Origin: Rhodococcus sp. 1168
GTDB lineage: Bacteria > Actinomycetota > Actinomycetes > Mycobacteriales > Mycobacteriaceae
Reading direction: 5' to 3'
NCBI RefSeq assembly: GCF_002091955.1
Contig: NZ_MKKY01000025.1
Coordinates: 62,001 to 126,000, forward strand
DNA: 64,000 nt
Shown: positions 41,028-50,085 of the stretch, piece after piece
How positions within the stretch are numbered: the stretch's first letter is position 1
Layout: every line of letters begins with the position of its first letter
Notes under the pieces: generated by a model
What the model was told of the DNA's origin: nothing
Databases searched by the model: none
The model's input: only the letters and a program-made list of their open reading frames with translations
Translations under genes and position numbers: made by a program

Positions 41028-42230
41028 ATGAATACCGAGGGCACGATCACTGTCAGGACGGCAACCGACGACGACTGGGATGCCGTGGCGCTTCTGGACG
41101 CGCATGCATTCGGTGAACACCAAAATGCCGAGGATCTTGCCGAGACGCAGATTCTCACCAGTTCCCGTCACGTCGTTATGGCGTGGGATGGAAGCACGCC
41201 CGTCGGGGTGGCGATGCACTTCCCCATGTCCGTGACTGTCCCGGGCGGCGCTCAGGTGGAGGCGTCGGGCGTGTCGTGGGTGTCCGTCGCACCGACACAT
41301 CGCCGACGCGGAATCCTCCGGCGCATGTTCACCGAACAGCATCGCAATCTCGAAGCGGCAGGCGCCCCCCTGTCGTTGCTGACGGCGAGCGAGGCCACGA
41401 TCTACCGACGCTTCGGATACGGGCCTGCCACCGAGGAACACCGGGTGGTGCTCGATCGCCGCTTCGCGCAATTCCATCCAGATGTACCCGCGGTGACCGA
41501 CGTCCGATTGGTGGAGTCCACCGAGGCGTCGACTCTGCTTCCCGAGATCTACCATCGCTGGCAGCGCAAAACGGCAGGTGCACAACCGAAGCCGCCGATC
41601 CGCTGGGAGCGTTTCTTCGCCGACCGCGAAAACGGTCGAGAAGGATTGACCGCGCTCTTCTTCATGGTTCATCCGGACGGTTACGTCGCCTACCGCCGAA
41701 ACATATCCGGCGACGCCAAGGTCGTCGTCCAGGAGTTCATTGCCGTCACCGACGACGCGTACGCCCAGATGTGGCAGGTGCTCGTCGGGATCGATCTCGT
41801 CGACACCATCGAGGTCAGCCAGGCCCCGGACGAGCCGTTGCCGTTCCTGCTGACCAACAATCGCCTACCGAAGAGCACCGGTCATCACGACGCGTTGTGG
41901 AGCCGTGTCATGAACGTCGAAGCTGCCCTCGAAGCCCGTACCTACGCCGTCGACGCGCAGTTCGTGCTCGACGTCTTCGATCCGTTCCTCGGGGCCGGCG
42001 GAACCTTCGACGTCACGATCAGTGCGGGAAGAGCCACCGTCACTCGAACCGATGCGCCCGCCGACGCGTCGATGAAGCTCGATGTGCTGAGCAGTCTGTA
42101 CTTCGGCACTCACCGTGCCAGTAGATTCGCGGCCTCGAATCGCCTGTGGAGCCGGGATTCGGACGCGTTGCACACGGTGGATCTTGCCTTCTCGACCGAC
42201 CGTGCGTCGGTCATGGGCTGGGGGTTCTAG
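41028..42230 (+). CDS. Eis-like GNAT N-acetyltransferase
   Basis: A 400-residue protein of the Eis family, built from an N-terminal GNAT domain, a second degenerate GNAT domain and a C-terminal SCP2-like domain. It shows RTATDDDWDAVALLDAHAFGEH, VSVAPTHRRRGILRRM (acetyl-CoA loop), TASEATIYRRFGYG and a terminal aromatic residue (MGWGF-COOH), the carboxylate base in Eis. In mycobacteria Eis multi-acetylates aminoglycosides. ATG 41028 has a GGAAAGG site 9 bp before it. Its 3' end overlaps the MFS gene by 20 bp. Confidence 0.87.
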   Translation: MNTEGTITVRTATDDDWDAVALLDAHAFGEHQNAEDLAETQILTSSRHVVMAWDGSTPVGVAMHFPMSVTVPGGAQVEASGVSWVSVAPTHRRRGILRRMFTEQHRNLEAAGAPLSLLTASEATIYRRFGYGPATEEHRVVLDRRFAQFHPDVPAVTDVRLVESTEASTLLPEIYHRWQRKTAGAQPKPPIRWERFFADRENGREGLTALFFMVHPDGYVAYRRNISGDAKVVVQEFIAVTDDAYAQMWQVLVGIDLVDTIEVSQAPDEPLPFLLTNNRLPKSTGHHDALWSRVMNVEAALEARTYAVDAQFVLDVFDPFLGAGGTFDVTISAGRATVTRTDAPADASMKLDVLSSLYFGTHRASRFAASNRLWSRDSDALHTVDLAFSTDRASVMGWGF

Positions 42231-43494
42231 ACCTCATGTGGCGGCGACTCTCGTTTTGCCGCCACGGGTCGATCCGAAGGCGCACATCGTTGTGCTTCAT
42301 CAGGTAGACGGCCGCCCCGACGCCCGAGACCAGCGACACGGCGCCGCCGAACAGCAATGGGGCTCTCGGGTCGAGGACATCGGCGAGCCAGCCCAACACG
42401 GGGCTACCGATCGGTGTGCCGCCGAGGAAGCAGAGCATGTAGATGCCCATGACGCGTCCTCGCATCTCCGACGGCACCGACATCTGCAGAATGTTCATCG
42501 CCGAGGTGGTGAACGTCAAAGTCAGCGCTCCGGTCGGGACGAGCAAAATCGCAACGAGTGTGTAGTTCGGCATCAGTCCGACGAGTATTTCGAACACTCC
42601 GAAAGCGATGACGGCACCGATGAACAACCGTAGGCGGGGCGTGCCGGATCGGCGGGCCGCAAGGGTCGCGCCTGCAAGCGTTCCGACGGCCAATGTCGTC
42701 GACAGTAACCCGTATGCGGCGGCACCGCTGCCGAAGGTGTTGCGAGCCAACACTGCCAGGCTGAGCGGAAAGTTCAATCCGAACGTGGACACCATGAACA
42801 CCGTTGCCAGGAGAACGCGCAGGTCCTCTCGCCCCCACACGTAACGGAAACCTTCCCTCACTTGACCTTTCGCGCGGGCGGCTCGTTCGACGTGGAAGAG
42901 GTCGGCAGATCGCATCGCGACGAGAGCGCCGAATACCGCCGCGAACGATGCGGCGTTGATCAGGAACACCCACCCGGTACCGATGAACGTGATGAGTACA
43001 CCCGACAGACCCGGTCCGATGATGCGTGCCATGTTGAATGTCATGGAGTTCAACGCAATTGCGTTTGCCAGCGCCTGTTTGCCGACCATATCGATGGTGA
43101 AGGACTGACGCACCGGGGCATCGATGGCGGAAGAACACCCGAGAACGAACGCGATGACGTACACGTGCCACAGTTCGACGAGATTGCCGACGTCGAGGAG
43201 CCCGAGCACGAGCCCGCAGACCGCCGCGAAGGCCTGGGTGATCATCAGCAGTGTTCGTTTGTCGTACCGATCTGCCAGGACCCCGCCCCACACCGACAGC
43301 ACCAGTGTCGGTCCGAACTGGAGGGCCATCACGATGCCGACAGCGACGCCGTTGCCGCCCGACAGTGTCAGAACGAGCCAGTCCTGCGCCACCCTCTGCA
43401 TCCACGTTCCGACCAGTGAAACTATCTGTCCGGACGCCCACAACCTGTAGTTGCGGGTTCGCAATGCAGCGAACATCGGGGAAGCAGCGGGCAC
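42211..43494 (-). CDS. MFS transporter (EntS/DHA-like exporter)
   Basis: A 427-residue, 12-helix major facilitator of the enterobactin-exporter-like (MFS_3) group. Motif A is GGVLADRYDKRTLLM; others are AIDAPVRQSFTIDMVG, LNSMTFNMARIIGP and MSVPSEMRGRVMGIYML. The tail is basic and cytoplasmic. GTG 43494 is used; ATG 43476 (MFAALRTRNYR) is an alternative. It follows the MarR gene by 32 bp with a quasi-palindrome between, so a MarR-controlled efflux pump is likely. The substrate is unknown. Confidence 0.88.
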   Translation of the reverse strand: MPAASPMFAALRTRNYRLWASGQIVSLVGTWMQRVAQDWLVLTLSGGNGVAVGIVMALQFGPTLVLSVWGGVLADRYDKRTLLMITQAFAAVCGLVLGLLDVGNLVELWHVYVIAFVLGCSSAIDAPVRQSFTIDMVGKQALANAIALNSMTFNMARIIGPGLSGVLITFIGTGWVFLINAASFAAVFGALVAMRSADLFHVERAARAKGQVREGFRYVWGREDLRVLLATVFMVSTFGLNFPLSLAVLARNTFGSGAAAYGLLSTTLAVGTLAGATLAARRSGTPRLRLFIGAVIAFGVFEILVGLMPNYTLVAILLVPTGALTLTFTTSAMNILQMSVPSEMRGRVMGIYMLCFLGGTPIGSPVLGWLADVLDPRAPLLFGGAVSLVSGVGAAVYLMKHNDVRLRIDPWRQNESRRHMRSRTPSP

Positions 43495-43505
43495 TCCACA
43501 AATAC

Positions 43506-43518
43506 TAACCTCAGGTAA
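43506..43518. promoter_or_regulatory. Quasi-palindrome between marR and MFS gene
   Basis: TAACCTCAGGTAA is a 13-bp near-palindrome in the 32-bp gap, and ACCT/AGGT half-sites recur beside it (TAGGTAG on the minus strand). On the minus strand it includes GAGGTTAG, resembling half an IdeR/DtxR box, but no full box is present. A MarR operator is the simplest reading. Confidence 0.35.
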
Positions 43519-43526
43519 CGAACTAC

Positions 43527-43973
43527 CTAATCGGAGTCGTTGACCAGCGCGCCGATGATATCGACCGCATCGCGGAGCACTACGAGCTGAGTCTCGTTCA
43601 AGCCGGCCAACTGAGAGGTCATCCATGCCTCACGCGCACTGGCCTCGTCGGCGATCAGGGTGTGGCCGGACGGGGACAGCGACACGATCACCTGCCGCCC
43701 ATCGGTGGGATGCGGAGTGCGATCCACGAGTCCGAGTTCCGCAAGCGACGCGATCACGCGTGTCATCGATGGTGGCTGCACTCGTTCACGGGCCGCCAGT
43801 GCCCCCGGCGTCATGTCACCCTCACGGCTCAAGGTCGCAAGGGCCGACAGCTGAGTCAGCGACACTTGCGAGTCGACACGTCTCCCCCTCAGGTGGCGAG
43901 TCAATCGCACCACGGCCAGCGATAGATCGCTTGCCAATTCACGGTTGTCTTTCACGCTGTTTCCCGACGTCAC
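43527..43973 (-). CDS. MarR-family transcriptional regulator
   Basis: A 148-residue winged-helix regulator: [53 protein letters not shown] (recognition region) and [14 protein letters not shown] (wing). It resembles Rv0880 of M. tuberculosis and sits in the equivalent position. Same strand as and 32 bp upstream of the MFS gene. GTG 43973 is used; GTG 43955 (KDNRELASD) is possible. Confidence 0.9.
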   Translation of the reverse strand: MTSGNSVKDNRELASDLSLAVVRLTRHLRGRRVDSQVSLTQLSALATLSREGDMTPGALAARERVQPPSMTRVIASLAELGLVDRTPHPTDGRQVIVSLSPSGHTLIADEASAREAWMTSQLAGLNETQLVVLRDAVDIIGALVNDSD

Positions 43974-44007
43974 AGCGCAGAGACTACGCCCTGGTGCGCG
44001 TTATGGC

Positions 44008-45459
44008 CTACGTAACCGCGTCAGTGATCGGTCCGACGACGAAATATAGGACGAACATCAAGGCTACGACCCAAAGCAGGGGATGAACCGTCTTCGCCTT
44101 GCCACGCCCCACTGCGAGCACCACCCAGGTGATGAACCCGACTCCGATGCCGTTCGCGATCGAGTACGTGAACGGCATGACAACGATGGTCAGGAACGCA
44201 GGCAGCGCGAATTCGAACTTGGAGAAGTCGATCTCGCGAACCTGTCCGATCATCAAGGCACCGACGATGACCAGTGCCGGAGAAGCAGCCTCGATGGGAA
44301 CGATAGCGGTGAGCGGCGTCAGGAACATGGCGGCCAGGAAGAGTAGACCGGTCACGACATTGGCCAGACCTGTTCGCGCACCCTCGGCGATTCCGGAGGC
44401 CGATTCGACGAACACCGTGTTCGACGACGCCGATGCGCCGCCGCCAACGATCGCGCCGGCCCCCTCGACGACGAGCGCTTTGCCGATCCCGGGGAGCTGA
44501 TCCTTGTCATCCATCAGCTCGCCTTCTTTACCGAGCCCGGTCATCGTGCCCATCGCGTCGAAGAAGTTCGCCAGAACGAGTGTGAACACCAGCAGACTCG
44601 CTGCGAGGACGCCGATCCGGGTGAACGCACCGAACAGGTCTACGTCGCCGACCAAGGAAAGGTTCGGTGTCTGGATGAGCTGATCGGGCAGAATCGGAAC
44701 GCTGAGATTCCAGCCTTTCGGATCCACTCCGTTCGACGGCCCGATGTCGGTGAAGGCTTCGACGACGGCCGCGAGCACTGTGGTGACGACGATGCCGATC
44801 AGCAGTCCTCCGCGTACCTTGCGTACCACGAGAACGCCCATCAACAGCAGCCCGAACACGAAAATCGCCGTCGGCCACGAGGCGATGGAGCCGTCGATAC
44901 CGAGGCCGACCGGGACCGAGGTGCCTGCGGCGTCGGGGATGCGTCGTACGAAACCGGCGTCGACGAGTCCGATGAAGGCGATGAACGTACCGATGCCAGC
45001 CGCGATCGCCGCTTTCAATTCGGACGGAATAGCGTTGAACACCGCAGTACGAAAGCCCGTCAGCGCCAGCAACACGATGATGATGCCGTCGATGACGACG
45101 AGCCCCATGGCCTCCGGCCACGTCACCTGTGGGGCGATCGTGACCGCGAGAAGCGTGTTGATCCCGAGTCCGGCGGCGATACCGAAGGGATAGTTGGCAA
45201 CAATGCCGAACAAGATGCTCATGAACCCGGCAACGAGCGCCGTCACCGCGGCGACCTGCGCGACGGGCAGGATATTACCGAGGACATCGGCCTTGGCCGC
45301 AGCGTCGTCCGCCGAGAAGCTGCCGAGGATCAGCGGATTGAGGACGACGATGTACGCCATCGCCACGAAGGTGACGACGCCGCCGCGCACTTCCGAACTT
45401 ACCGTCGATCCACGTTCGGTGATTTTGAAGTAGTTGTCCAGAATTTTGGGCGACGCCAT
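44008..45459 (-). CDS. NCS2-family (AzgA-like) purine permease
   Basis: A 483-residue, 12-14-helix permease of the guanine/hypoxanthine AzgA subgroup. It starts ILDNYFKITERGSTVSSEVRGG, contains VAMAYIVVLNPLILG, ANYPFGIAAGLGINTLLA, and the conserved LANFFDAMGTMTGLGKEG and GGASASSNTVFVESASGIAEGARTG (substrate region, two adjoining stretches). It imports hypoxanthine, guanine or adenine with protons. It lies between marR and the divergent DUF2530 gene, absent from the M. tuberculosis order I recall, so it is an insertion relative to that block. Confidence 0.9.
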   Translation of the reverse strand: MASPKILDNYFKITERGSTVSSEVRGGVVTFVAMAYIVVLNPLILGSFSADDAAAKADVLGNILPVAQVAAVTALVAGFMSILFGIVANYPFGIAAGLGINTLLAVTIAPQVTWPEAMGLVVIDGIIIVLLALTGFRTAVFNAIPSELKAAIAAGIGTFIAFIGLVDAGFVRRIPDAAGTSVPVGLGIDGSIASWPTAIFVFGLLLMGVLVVRKVRGGLLIGIVVTTVLAAVVEAFTDIGPSNGVDPKGWNLSVPILPDQLIQTPNLSLVGDVDLFGAFTRIGVLAASLLVFTLVLANFFDAMGTMTGLGKEGELMDDKDQLPGIGKALVVEGAGAIVGGGASASSNTVFVESASGIAEGARTGLANVVTGLLFLAAMFLTPLTAIVPIEAASPALVIVGALMIGQVREIDFSKFEFALPAFLTIVVMPFTYSIANGIGVGFITWVVLAVGRGKAKTVHPLLWVVALMFVLYFVVGPITDAVT

Positions 45460-45464
45460 GGGAG

Positions 45465-45470
45465 TAACCT
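45465..45470 (+). promoter_or_regulatory. -10 element for leaderless DUF2530 transcript
   Basis: TAACCT (TANNNT) lies exactly 7 bases before GTG 45478 with no ribosome site, consistent with a leaderless mRNA. Confidence 0.5.
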
Positions 45471-45477
45471 ACATTTC

Positions 45478-45726
45478 GTGGATAGTAAGCCGGAAACCCC
45501 CGCGCTGAGCGTACGGCTCACAGATCCCGCGCCCGTCATCGCGGTCGGCATTCTCGCCTGGCTTGTTGCTACCGTAGTTGTGCTCGTCAGTGGTGATCGG
45601 TGGGCGGATGCGCTGCCGACCTGCTGGACCGGCGTCGCCGTCGGTGTGGCCGGTTTCGCACTGTTCCTCATACAGAGAGCTGCCGCTCGTCGCGGCAGTA
45701 GGACCGCTCAACGCGGCCTCACGTAA
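45478..45726 (+). CDS. DUF2530 small membrane protein
   Basis: An 82-residue protein with two transmembrane helices (about 20-37 and 49-66) around a short loop SGDRWADALPTCW, ending in a basic tail RAAARRGSRTAQRG. It matches DUF2530, the neighbour of the MarR gene in M. tuberculosis. GTG start, probably leaderless. Function unknown. Confidence 0.82.
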   Translation: MDSKPETPALSVRLTDPAPVIAVGILAWLVATVVVLVSGDRWADALPTCWTGVAVGVAGFALFLIQRAAARRGSRTAQRGLT

Positions 45727-45852
45727 CCGCAGTCACGCATAGCGGCCTGACGTGCGGAAACTCACCTTTATTAGGGTTGAGTAACACCTGGTTTACGGGG
45801 AGTATGGGTTATGTCAGTTGATTCATCCCATGAATTACCCGAAGGCTAGGTC

Positions 45853-45996
45853 ATGAAGCTCGTCACGCAGTACCGCAATCGTCGTACCCGCGCTCGCTCG
45901 CTACGCGCCCTCTACGCACGCGCACACGCTGTCAGCAGCCCTTCGATGCGCGATGAACTCCTCGTCATCGCACAGCGGAGCGACTTCGCACGGTGA
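45853..45996 (+). CDS. Small arginine-rich protein (47 residues)
   Basis: Short frame MKLVTQYRNRRTRARSLRAL and on to QRSDFAR, with about ten arginines in 47 residues and a helix-forming, basic N-terminal half. A GAAGG site lies 7-8 bp before the ATG. Its end overlaps the convergent PAP2 gene by 32 bp. Small Arg-rich proteins of this sort occur in Rhodococcus and Mycobacterium, but I cannot name a family. The 125 bp upstream of it hold no other frame. Confidence 0.55.
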   Translation: MKLVTQYRNRRTRARSLRALYARAHAVSSPSMRDELLVIAQRSDFAR

Positions 45997-46501
45997 GCGC
46001 ATAGATCCACAGCAACCCCCACGCGATACCGAAGCACCATCCCGCCAGGACGTCCGTCGTCCAATGCGCGCCGAGATAGATCCGCGAGAAGCCGATCGCC
46101 AGGGATGCAACCGCTGGTAACGCGAGAACCACCGGACTTCTGAGCCATAACGCGGTCGACCGCAGCAACACCGCGGTCACCGTCGTGGCGAGGATCGCCG
46201 ACATCATCGCGTGCCCCGAAGGAAACGAGTGCGTCGAGATCTCGACGAGCCTTTCCGGTATCGGTGGCCGCTCGCGCCCGAAGATCAGCTTGAGAAGGCT
46301 CATCAACCCCCAGCCAGTGAGCATGGTGCCTCCCACCACGACTGCTTCCGGTCGACGACCGGCCCGCAGCAGGACCGCACATCCGGTGATCGACAAGAGA
46401 AGCATCGCCATTGTGTTTCCGAGCGTAGTGACGATCCAGAAGAGAGTGGTCAGCCACGCAACCCGGTGCTCGACCATCCACGCCAATACGTCACCGTCCA
46501 C
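45965..46501 (-). CDS. PAP2-superfamily membrane phosphatase
   Basis: A 178-residue PAP2 protein with the three phosphatase motifs: KLIFGRERP (KxxxxxxRP), SFPSGHAM (PSGH) and SRIYLGAHWTTD (SRxxxxxHxxxD), between five or six transmembrane helices. It acts on lipid pyrophosphates or phosphatidate. The start is chosen as GTG 46501, which has a GGGAG site 7 bp upstream and overlaps the GHKL gene by 11 bp; the frame is open to GTG 46573, which would overlap by 83 bp. Confidence 0.87.
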   Translation of the reverse strand: MDGDVLAWMVEHRVAWLTTLFWIVTTLGNTMAMLLLSITGCAVLLRAGRRPEAVVVGGTMLTGWGLMSLLKLIFGRERPPIPERLVEISTHSFPSGHAMMSAILATTVTAVLLRSTALWLRSPVVLALPAVASLAIGFSRIYLGAHWTTDVLAGWCFGIAWGLLWIYALTVRSRSAVR

Positions 46502-49199
46502 GGGGTCGCTCCCAACTCTGCGCGCAATGCGTCGTTCCGTCCACGGCCACCCACCAGGCGAGGTGATGCTCACCCTCGACCGCCCCGGAGAGTCTCACTA
46601 CTAGTTCGCGGTGCACGACTACCTGCCCGACCGGCAGCTCGACGCCCATTTCTGCGCATGCGAGTACCGCTCCGGGCTCACGGTCCCACGAACTTACTCG
46701 GCCCATTCCCACCACCTCTGCATCGATCGATTCCGACGCGGTGCGCACGTCCAAGATCGACGCCAACGACGACGCGGTATCCATCGACGACAGAATCGCA
46801 ATGTCGGCGGGGACCGCGGCCACACACCATGGACGGTCGAGCACGATCGCGTCGGGCGGATCGACGAGACGGCCGGAAACAGCACGCACTTTCGTCGGCG
46901 CATCCAGCTCGTCGAGTTCCACTCGCCCGGAAGTGACAGCGTCGGCGACGAGTCGATGAGCTCGCGTGATGACCGCAGGCGTCGGCGATCGCGAAGGATC
47001 TGCCAGTCTCGAGAGAACCAGGCCGGTGAACCACGCGCTGTCGCACGAACCAGGTGCCAGAGCCGCCGCCACATCGTCGGCATTCGGGTGATCGAGTGGA
47101 TCGAGCAGACCGGCGAACGTGAAGTCCGAGGGCGCTCGATAGCTTCCCAGCCGCTCACCGTCGATTCTGGCGTGCGTACGCAGCCACCACGCCGTATACC
47201 CGTCCCGCGCCTGCACCGCCGCTCGGGTCGCCGGATCGGACATCAATTGCGTCAACGCATCCGGCCACCGCTGCTCATCGACCAGATCGAGGTCGCGCAC
47301 GGCAGTGAGCACCGCCGGGTCCTCCGCCAACGAAGCCCACCACGAATCCTCTTCGTCGAGATCGTGATCCGGACCAGTCGGGAGGTCGTCGGTCACGGTG
47401 CCGAATCCCCAGCCCACTCCCACCGCGCGCAATGCTGCAGGCCCATAGTGCGCGACGACGGAATCCGCGACCAACCCGAAAGGTGAGTCCTCTACCAACA
47501 GGCCTGCAAGCGGGGCGTCGGGCAGCAGCAATTCGTCGGCGGCGCGAAGCTCACCATCGGAATCCTCGAGCGGCAGGGAACCTATCCAGGAAGGCAGTTC
47601 CCCCGCGGACGCGGCGAGCGCCAGCACCGAAGTCACGGTATCTCCGACGGCGTCGGAATCGTCCCAGTCGAGGTCCTCGAGTAGCGCTTCGAGTGCAGTG
47701 TCGGACAATAGATCGGTTGCGGTTGCCTCCACCGCGCCCAACCTCGACAACAGTGGGCTCACCGCATCCGGGTGCACCAGCCGAGCCCACTGCACCGACC
47801 CGACGCCACTGACGCCCGCTCCGAGAACGGCAGTACGGGGACCGGTGATCGTCCGACCGTCCGACAGCGGAACCGGCAGCGCTGCAAGCTCTTCCGCGGC
47901 CACGCCGTCGGTGACCAGCGGGGTGAGCGCATCGTACAGCCGCCCCCACCAACGAGGTTCACGGTCGATACCCGTCAGCATCTCGGCGAGTCCGGCAAGG
48001 CCGATCCGGTGTACGTCGACCGCAGCAAGCGCGCCTGTGTGTCGCGGACCCGAGAGCGCGGCCCTGACCAGATCGGGAAACACATCGGCAAGAAGCTCAC
48101 CGAGCTCGTCGGTAAGTCCAGGCAGCACCATGGCCCGCGAGGGGATCAGATTCTCGCCGGTCACCGAGGGAAGCCAACGGGCAGAGACTGATTCCCGAAG
48201 AACCTGCTCACGCAAGATCCCGTCGACCTCGCTGCGCGGAAAGCCCGGGACAGGAACCAATCGAGTTCTGAACCGGGCGGGAAAAGAAGCGATCATCTCG
48301 CCGTACCCCCCGGCGACGCGCTCCAGGTGCGCACCGGGAAGTACTCGTCGCCGGTCCGGCTGCATCTGCACGTCCGCGACGACGAGCACAGGCAGTGACA
48401 ACTCCTCGTCCGAACGAGTAGGAGCACGAAGGACATCCGATGTCACCACCGTCGGTACGCCGTCGGAGACAGGGACGAGCCATCTGGCGTGAGCAGTGCG
48501 GAACTGCCACCACTCGAGATCGCCGACCTTCACCGTCTCGAGGCCCTCCCCCTCGATCGTGCGCTCGAACCGATCCTCACCGATCTCGATCGAGACCAGT
48601 GATTCCAATTCGAGCAACAAGTCGATCGCCTCGGCGCGCATAGCGTCGAGCAACCCGGGCACCTCGACGTCCCGCAGGATGATCTCCGACGAAAACCCAA
48701 CTGCCGGAGGTTCTTCGGCAGGCCAGACAAGTCTCAACACCGGAACTCCGGCATCGGGTACGTCCAGGCCCGCATCGGTGAGGACGCTGCGGGTCCTGGC
48801 ACCGCTGAAGTGCACTCCACCTGCAGTGGAACGAAATTCGATCTCCTCGCTCACGGAGCGGACCGCGGTGAAACCCACTCCGAATCGACCGACACCGGAG
48901 GTCTTGGCCGACACCCGTAGTGCCGTCAGCGCGTGGACTCCGCCGAGATCCAGTGGGGCACCGGTATTGGCAACGTGCAGATCACGCCCGGACACCCAGA
49001 CCCGCATCCGTCCCGCGACTCCCGCTCGGGCTGCCGCATCGGCCGCATTCTGCGCGAGTTCGGTCAGCAGACGGTCGCGATATCCCCCGCGAACCAGATC
49101 CGCTTCGGTAGCAGCATCTTCGCGCAACCGAGTAGGCGAATCCGTCCAGGCAGACAGAGTCGAGGCGCGCAACGCCTCGGTGTCGTACGGATCTCTCAA
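46491..49199 (-). CDS. Large sacsin-like GHKL ATPase-domain protein
   Basis: A 902-residue protein with an Hsp90/sacsin-type ATP-binding domain at its N-terminus: E47 and N51 in LLTELAQNAADAA, N78 in HVANTGAPLD (where histidine kinases have DxGxG) and GVGRFGVGFTAV (102-113). The remaining 750 residues are acidic, Leu/Asp-rich and without recognisable domains. It is a soluble protein. TTG 49199 overlaps the DUF3027 stop as TTGA, so the two are coupled. Chaperone-like or nucleic-acid-related roles are known for distant relatives; none can be assigned here. Confidence 0.82.
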   Translation of the reverse strand: MRDPYDTEALRASTLSAWTDSPTRLREDAATEADLVRGGYRDRLLTELAQNAADAAARAGVAGRMRVWVSGRDLHVANTGAPLDLGGVHALTALRVSAKTSGVGRFGVGFTAVRSVSEEIEFRSTAGGVHFSGARTRSVLTDAGLDVPDAGVPVLRLVWPAEEPPAVGFSSEIILRDVEVPGLLDAMRAEAIDLLLELESLVSIEIGEDRFERTIEGEGLETVKVGDLEWWQFRTAHARWLVPVSDGVPTVVTSDVLRAPTRSDEELSLPVLVVADVQMQPDRRRVLPGAHLERVAGGYGEMIASFPARFRTRLVPVPGFPRSEVDGILREQVLRESVSARWLPSVTGENLIPSRAMVLPGLTDELGELLADVFPDLVRAALSGPRHTGALAAVDVHRIGLAGLAEMLTGIDREPRWWGRLYDALTPLVTDGVAAEELAALPVPLSDGRTITGPRTAVLGAGVSGVGSVQWARLVHPDAVSPLLSRLGAVEATATDLLSDTALEALLEDLDWDDSDAVGDTVTSVLALAASAGELPSWIGSLPLEDSDGELRAADELLLPDAPLAGLLVEDSPFGLVADSVVAHYGPAALRAVGVGWGFGTVTDDLPTGPDHDLDEEDSWWASLAEDPAVLTAVRDLDLVDEQRWPDALTQLMSDPATRAAVQARDGYTAWWLRTHARIDGERLGSYRAPSDFTFAGLLDPLDHPNADDVAAALAPGSCDSAWFTGLVLSRLADPSRSPTPAVITRAHRLVADAVTSGRVELDELDAPTKVRAVSGRLVDPPDAIVLDRPWCVAAVPADIAILSSMDTASSLASILDVRTASESIDAEVVGMGRVSSWDREPGAVLACAEMGVELPVGQVVVHRELVVRLSGAVEGEHHLAWWVAVDGTTHCAQSWERPRGR

Positions 49200-50056
49200 C
49201 TGTCCGATTGCGCGTCCTGCAGCGGCTCGGACGCATGGTCCGACGAGGAGGTGTTCTCGGGCTCGGGAGCCAGAGTAGTGACAGTCGGCGCTTGCGCGGT
49301 TACATCGAGTGCGGCGTCGTCGAACGGGTCGTAAGCAGGCGACCCGGCGCCGGTGGGAAGCTCGGTATCGGAATGCGCTCCGCAGCCGTACTGGACGTGC
49401 ACTACATGGCCGTCAGCCGCATACTCGTTGCCGCAGACGCCGAACGCCGCCGACAACGACCCAGCGAGCGGGAGATAGAACCCGCACAGTCCGCACGTCG
49501 ACGGTGCAACTTTCGCCATCTCGCTATCCGGACCGAAATCGCCGTCGTGCCAGCGCTCGGCCGCGTCGAGACGCCCTTCACGGCTGGGCACCAGGGGACG
49601 GCCCAGGCCGAGCTCGTACGCGACATCGTCGATCTGGGGATCGCCGGTGGCGACGTACCCGGGGACGAGACGCGAATCGTGCGCTCGCGGTGGGAGCCGA
49701 TCACCCGGCCCCAGATCGCCGGCGCGGATTCGCTCATCCCACGGCAGCCAGGTCGGCGGCACCAATGCATCGGGGCCCGGTAGCAGGACGAGTTCGCTGA
49801 TGGTGGCGTTGTCTGCGTCGGCGGGGGCTGCGACGACCACGGCCCATTGCCATCCGCGATAGCCGGGTAGGTCGGCGACGAAGCGATGTGTCGCTGCACT
49901 GTCGTCCTCGGCGGTGACACCGAGATAATCGCCGACGCCGCCCTCACCCAGGTCGATCAAAGCACGGCGCGCCAACTCGGCGGCTTCCGCTAGGACAGGA
50001 CGAATCTGGTCGAGCTCTGGGAAAGATGCGAAACTCACATGTTCATTTTGCCGCAT
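49196..50056 (-). CDS. DUF3027 family protein
   Basis: A 286-residue protein matching DUF3027. The N-terminal half has AELARRALIDLGEGGVGDYLG, HRFVADLPGYRGWQWAVVVA and LPPTWLPW-like (DALVPPTWLPWDERIRAGDL) blocks. A cysteine cluster STCGLCGFYLPLAG with later VCGN and GCGAHS suggests a zinc site. The C-terminal 50 residues are acidic and disordered. It is coupled to the GHKL protein. The start is uncertain: ATG 50056 or GTG 50038. Function unknown. Confidence 0.8.
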   Translation of the reverse strand: MRQNEHVSFASFPELDQIRPVLAEAAELARRALIDLGEGGVGDYLGVTAEDDSAATHRFVADLPGYRGWQWAVVVAAPADADNATISELVLLPGPDALVPPTWLPWDERIRAGDLGPGDRLPPRAHDSRLVPGYVATGDPQIDDVAYELGLGRPLVPSREGRLDAAERWHDGDFGPDSEMAKVAPSTCGLCGFYLPLAGSLSAAFGVCGNEYAADGHVVHVQYGCGAHSDTELPTGAGSPAYDPFDDAALDVTAQAPTVTTLAPEPENTSSSDHASEPLQDAQSDS

Positions 50057-50085
50057 CACTTCTGGAGTGCCCAGTTCGGGCTGCC

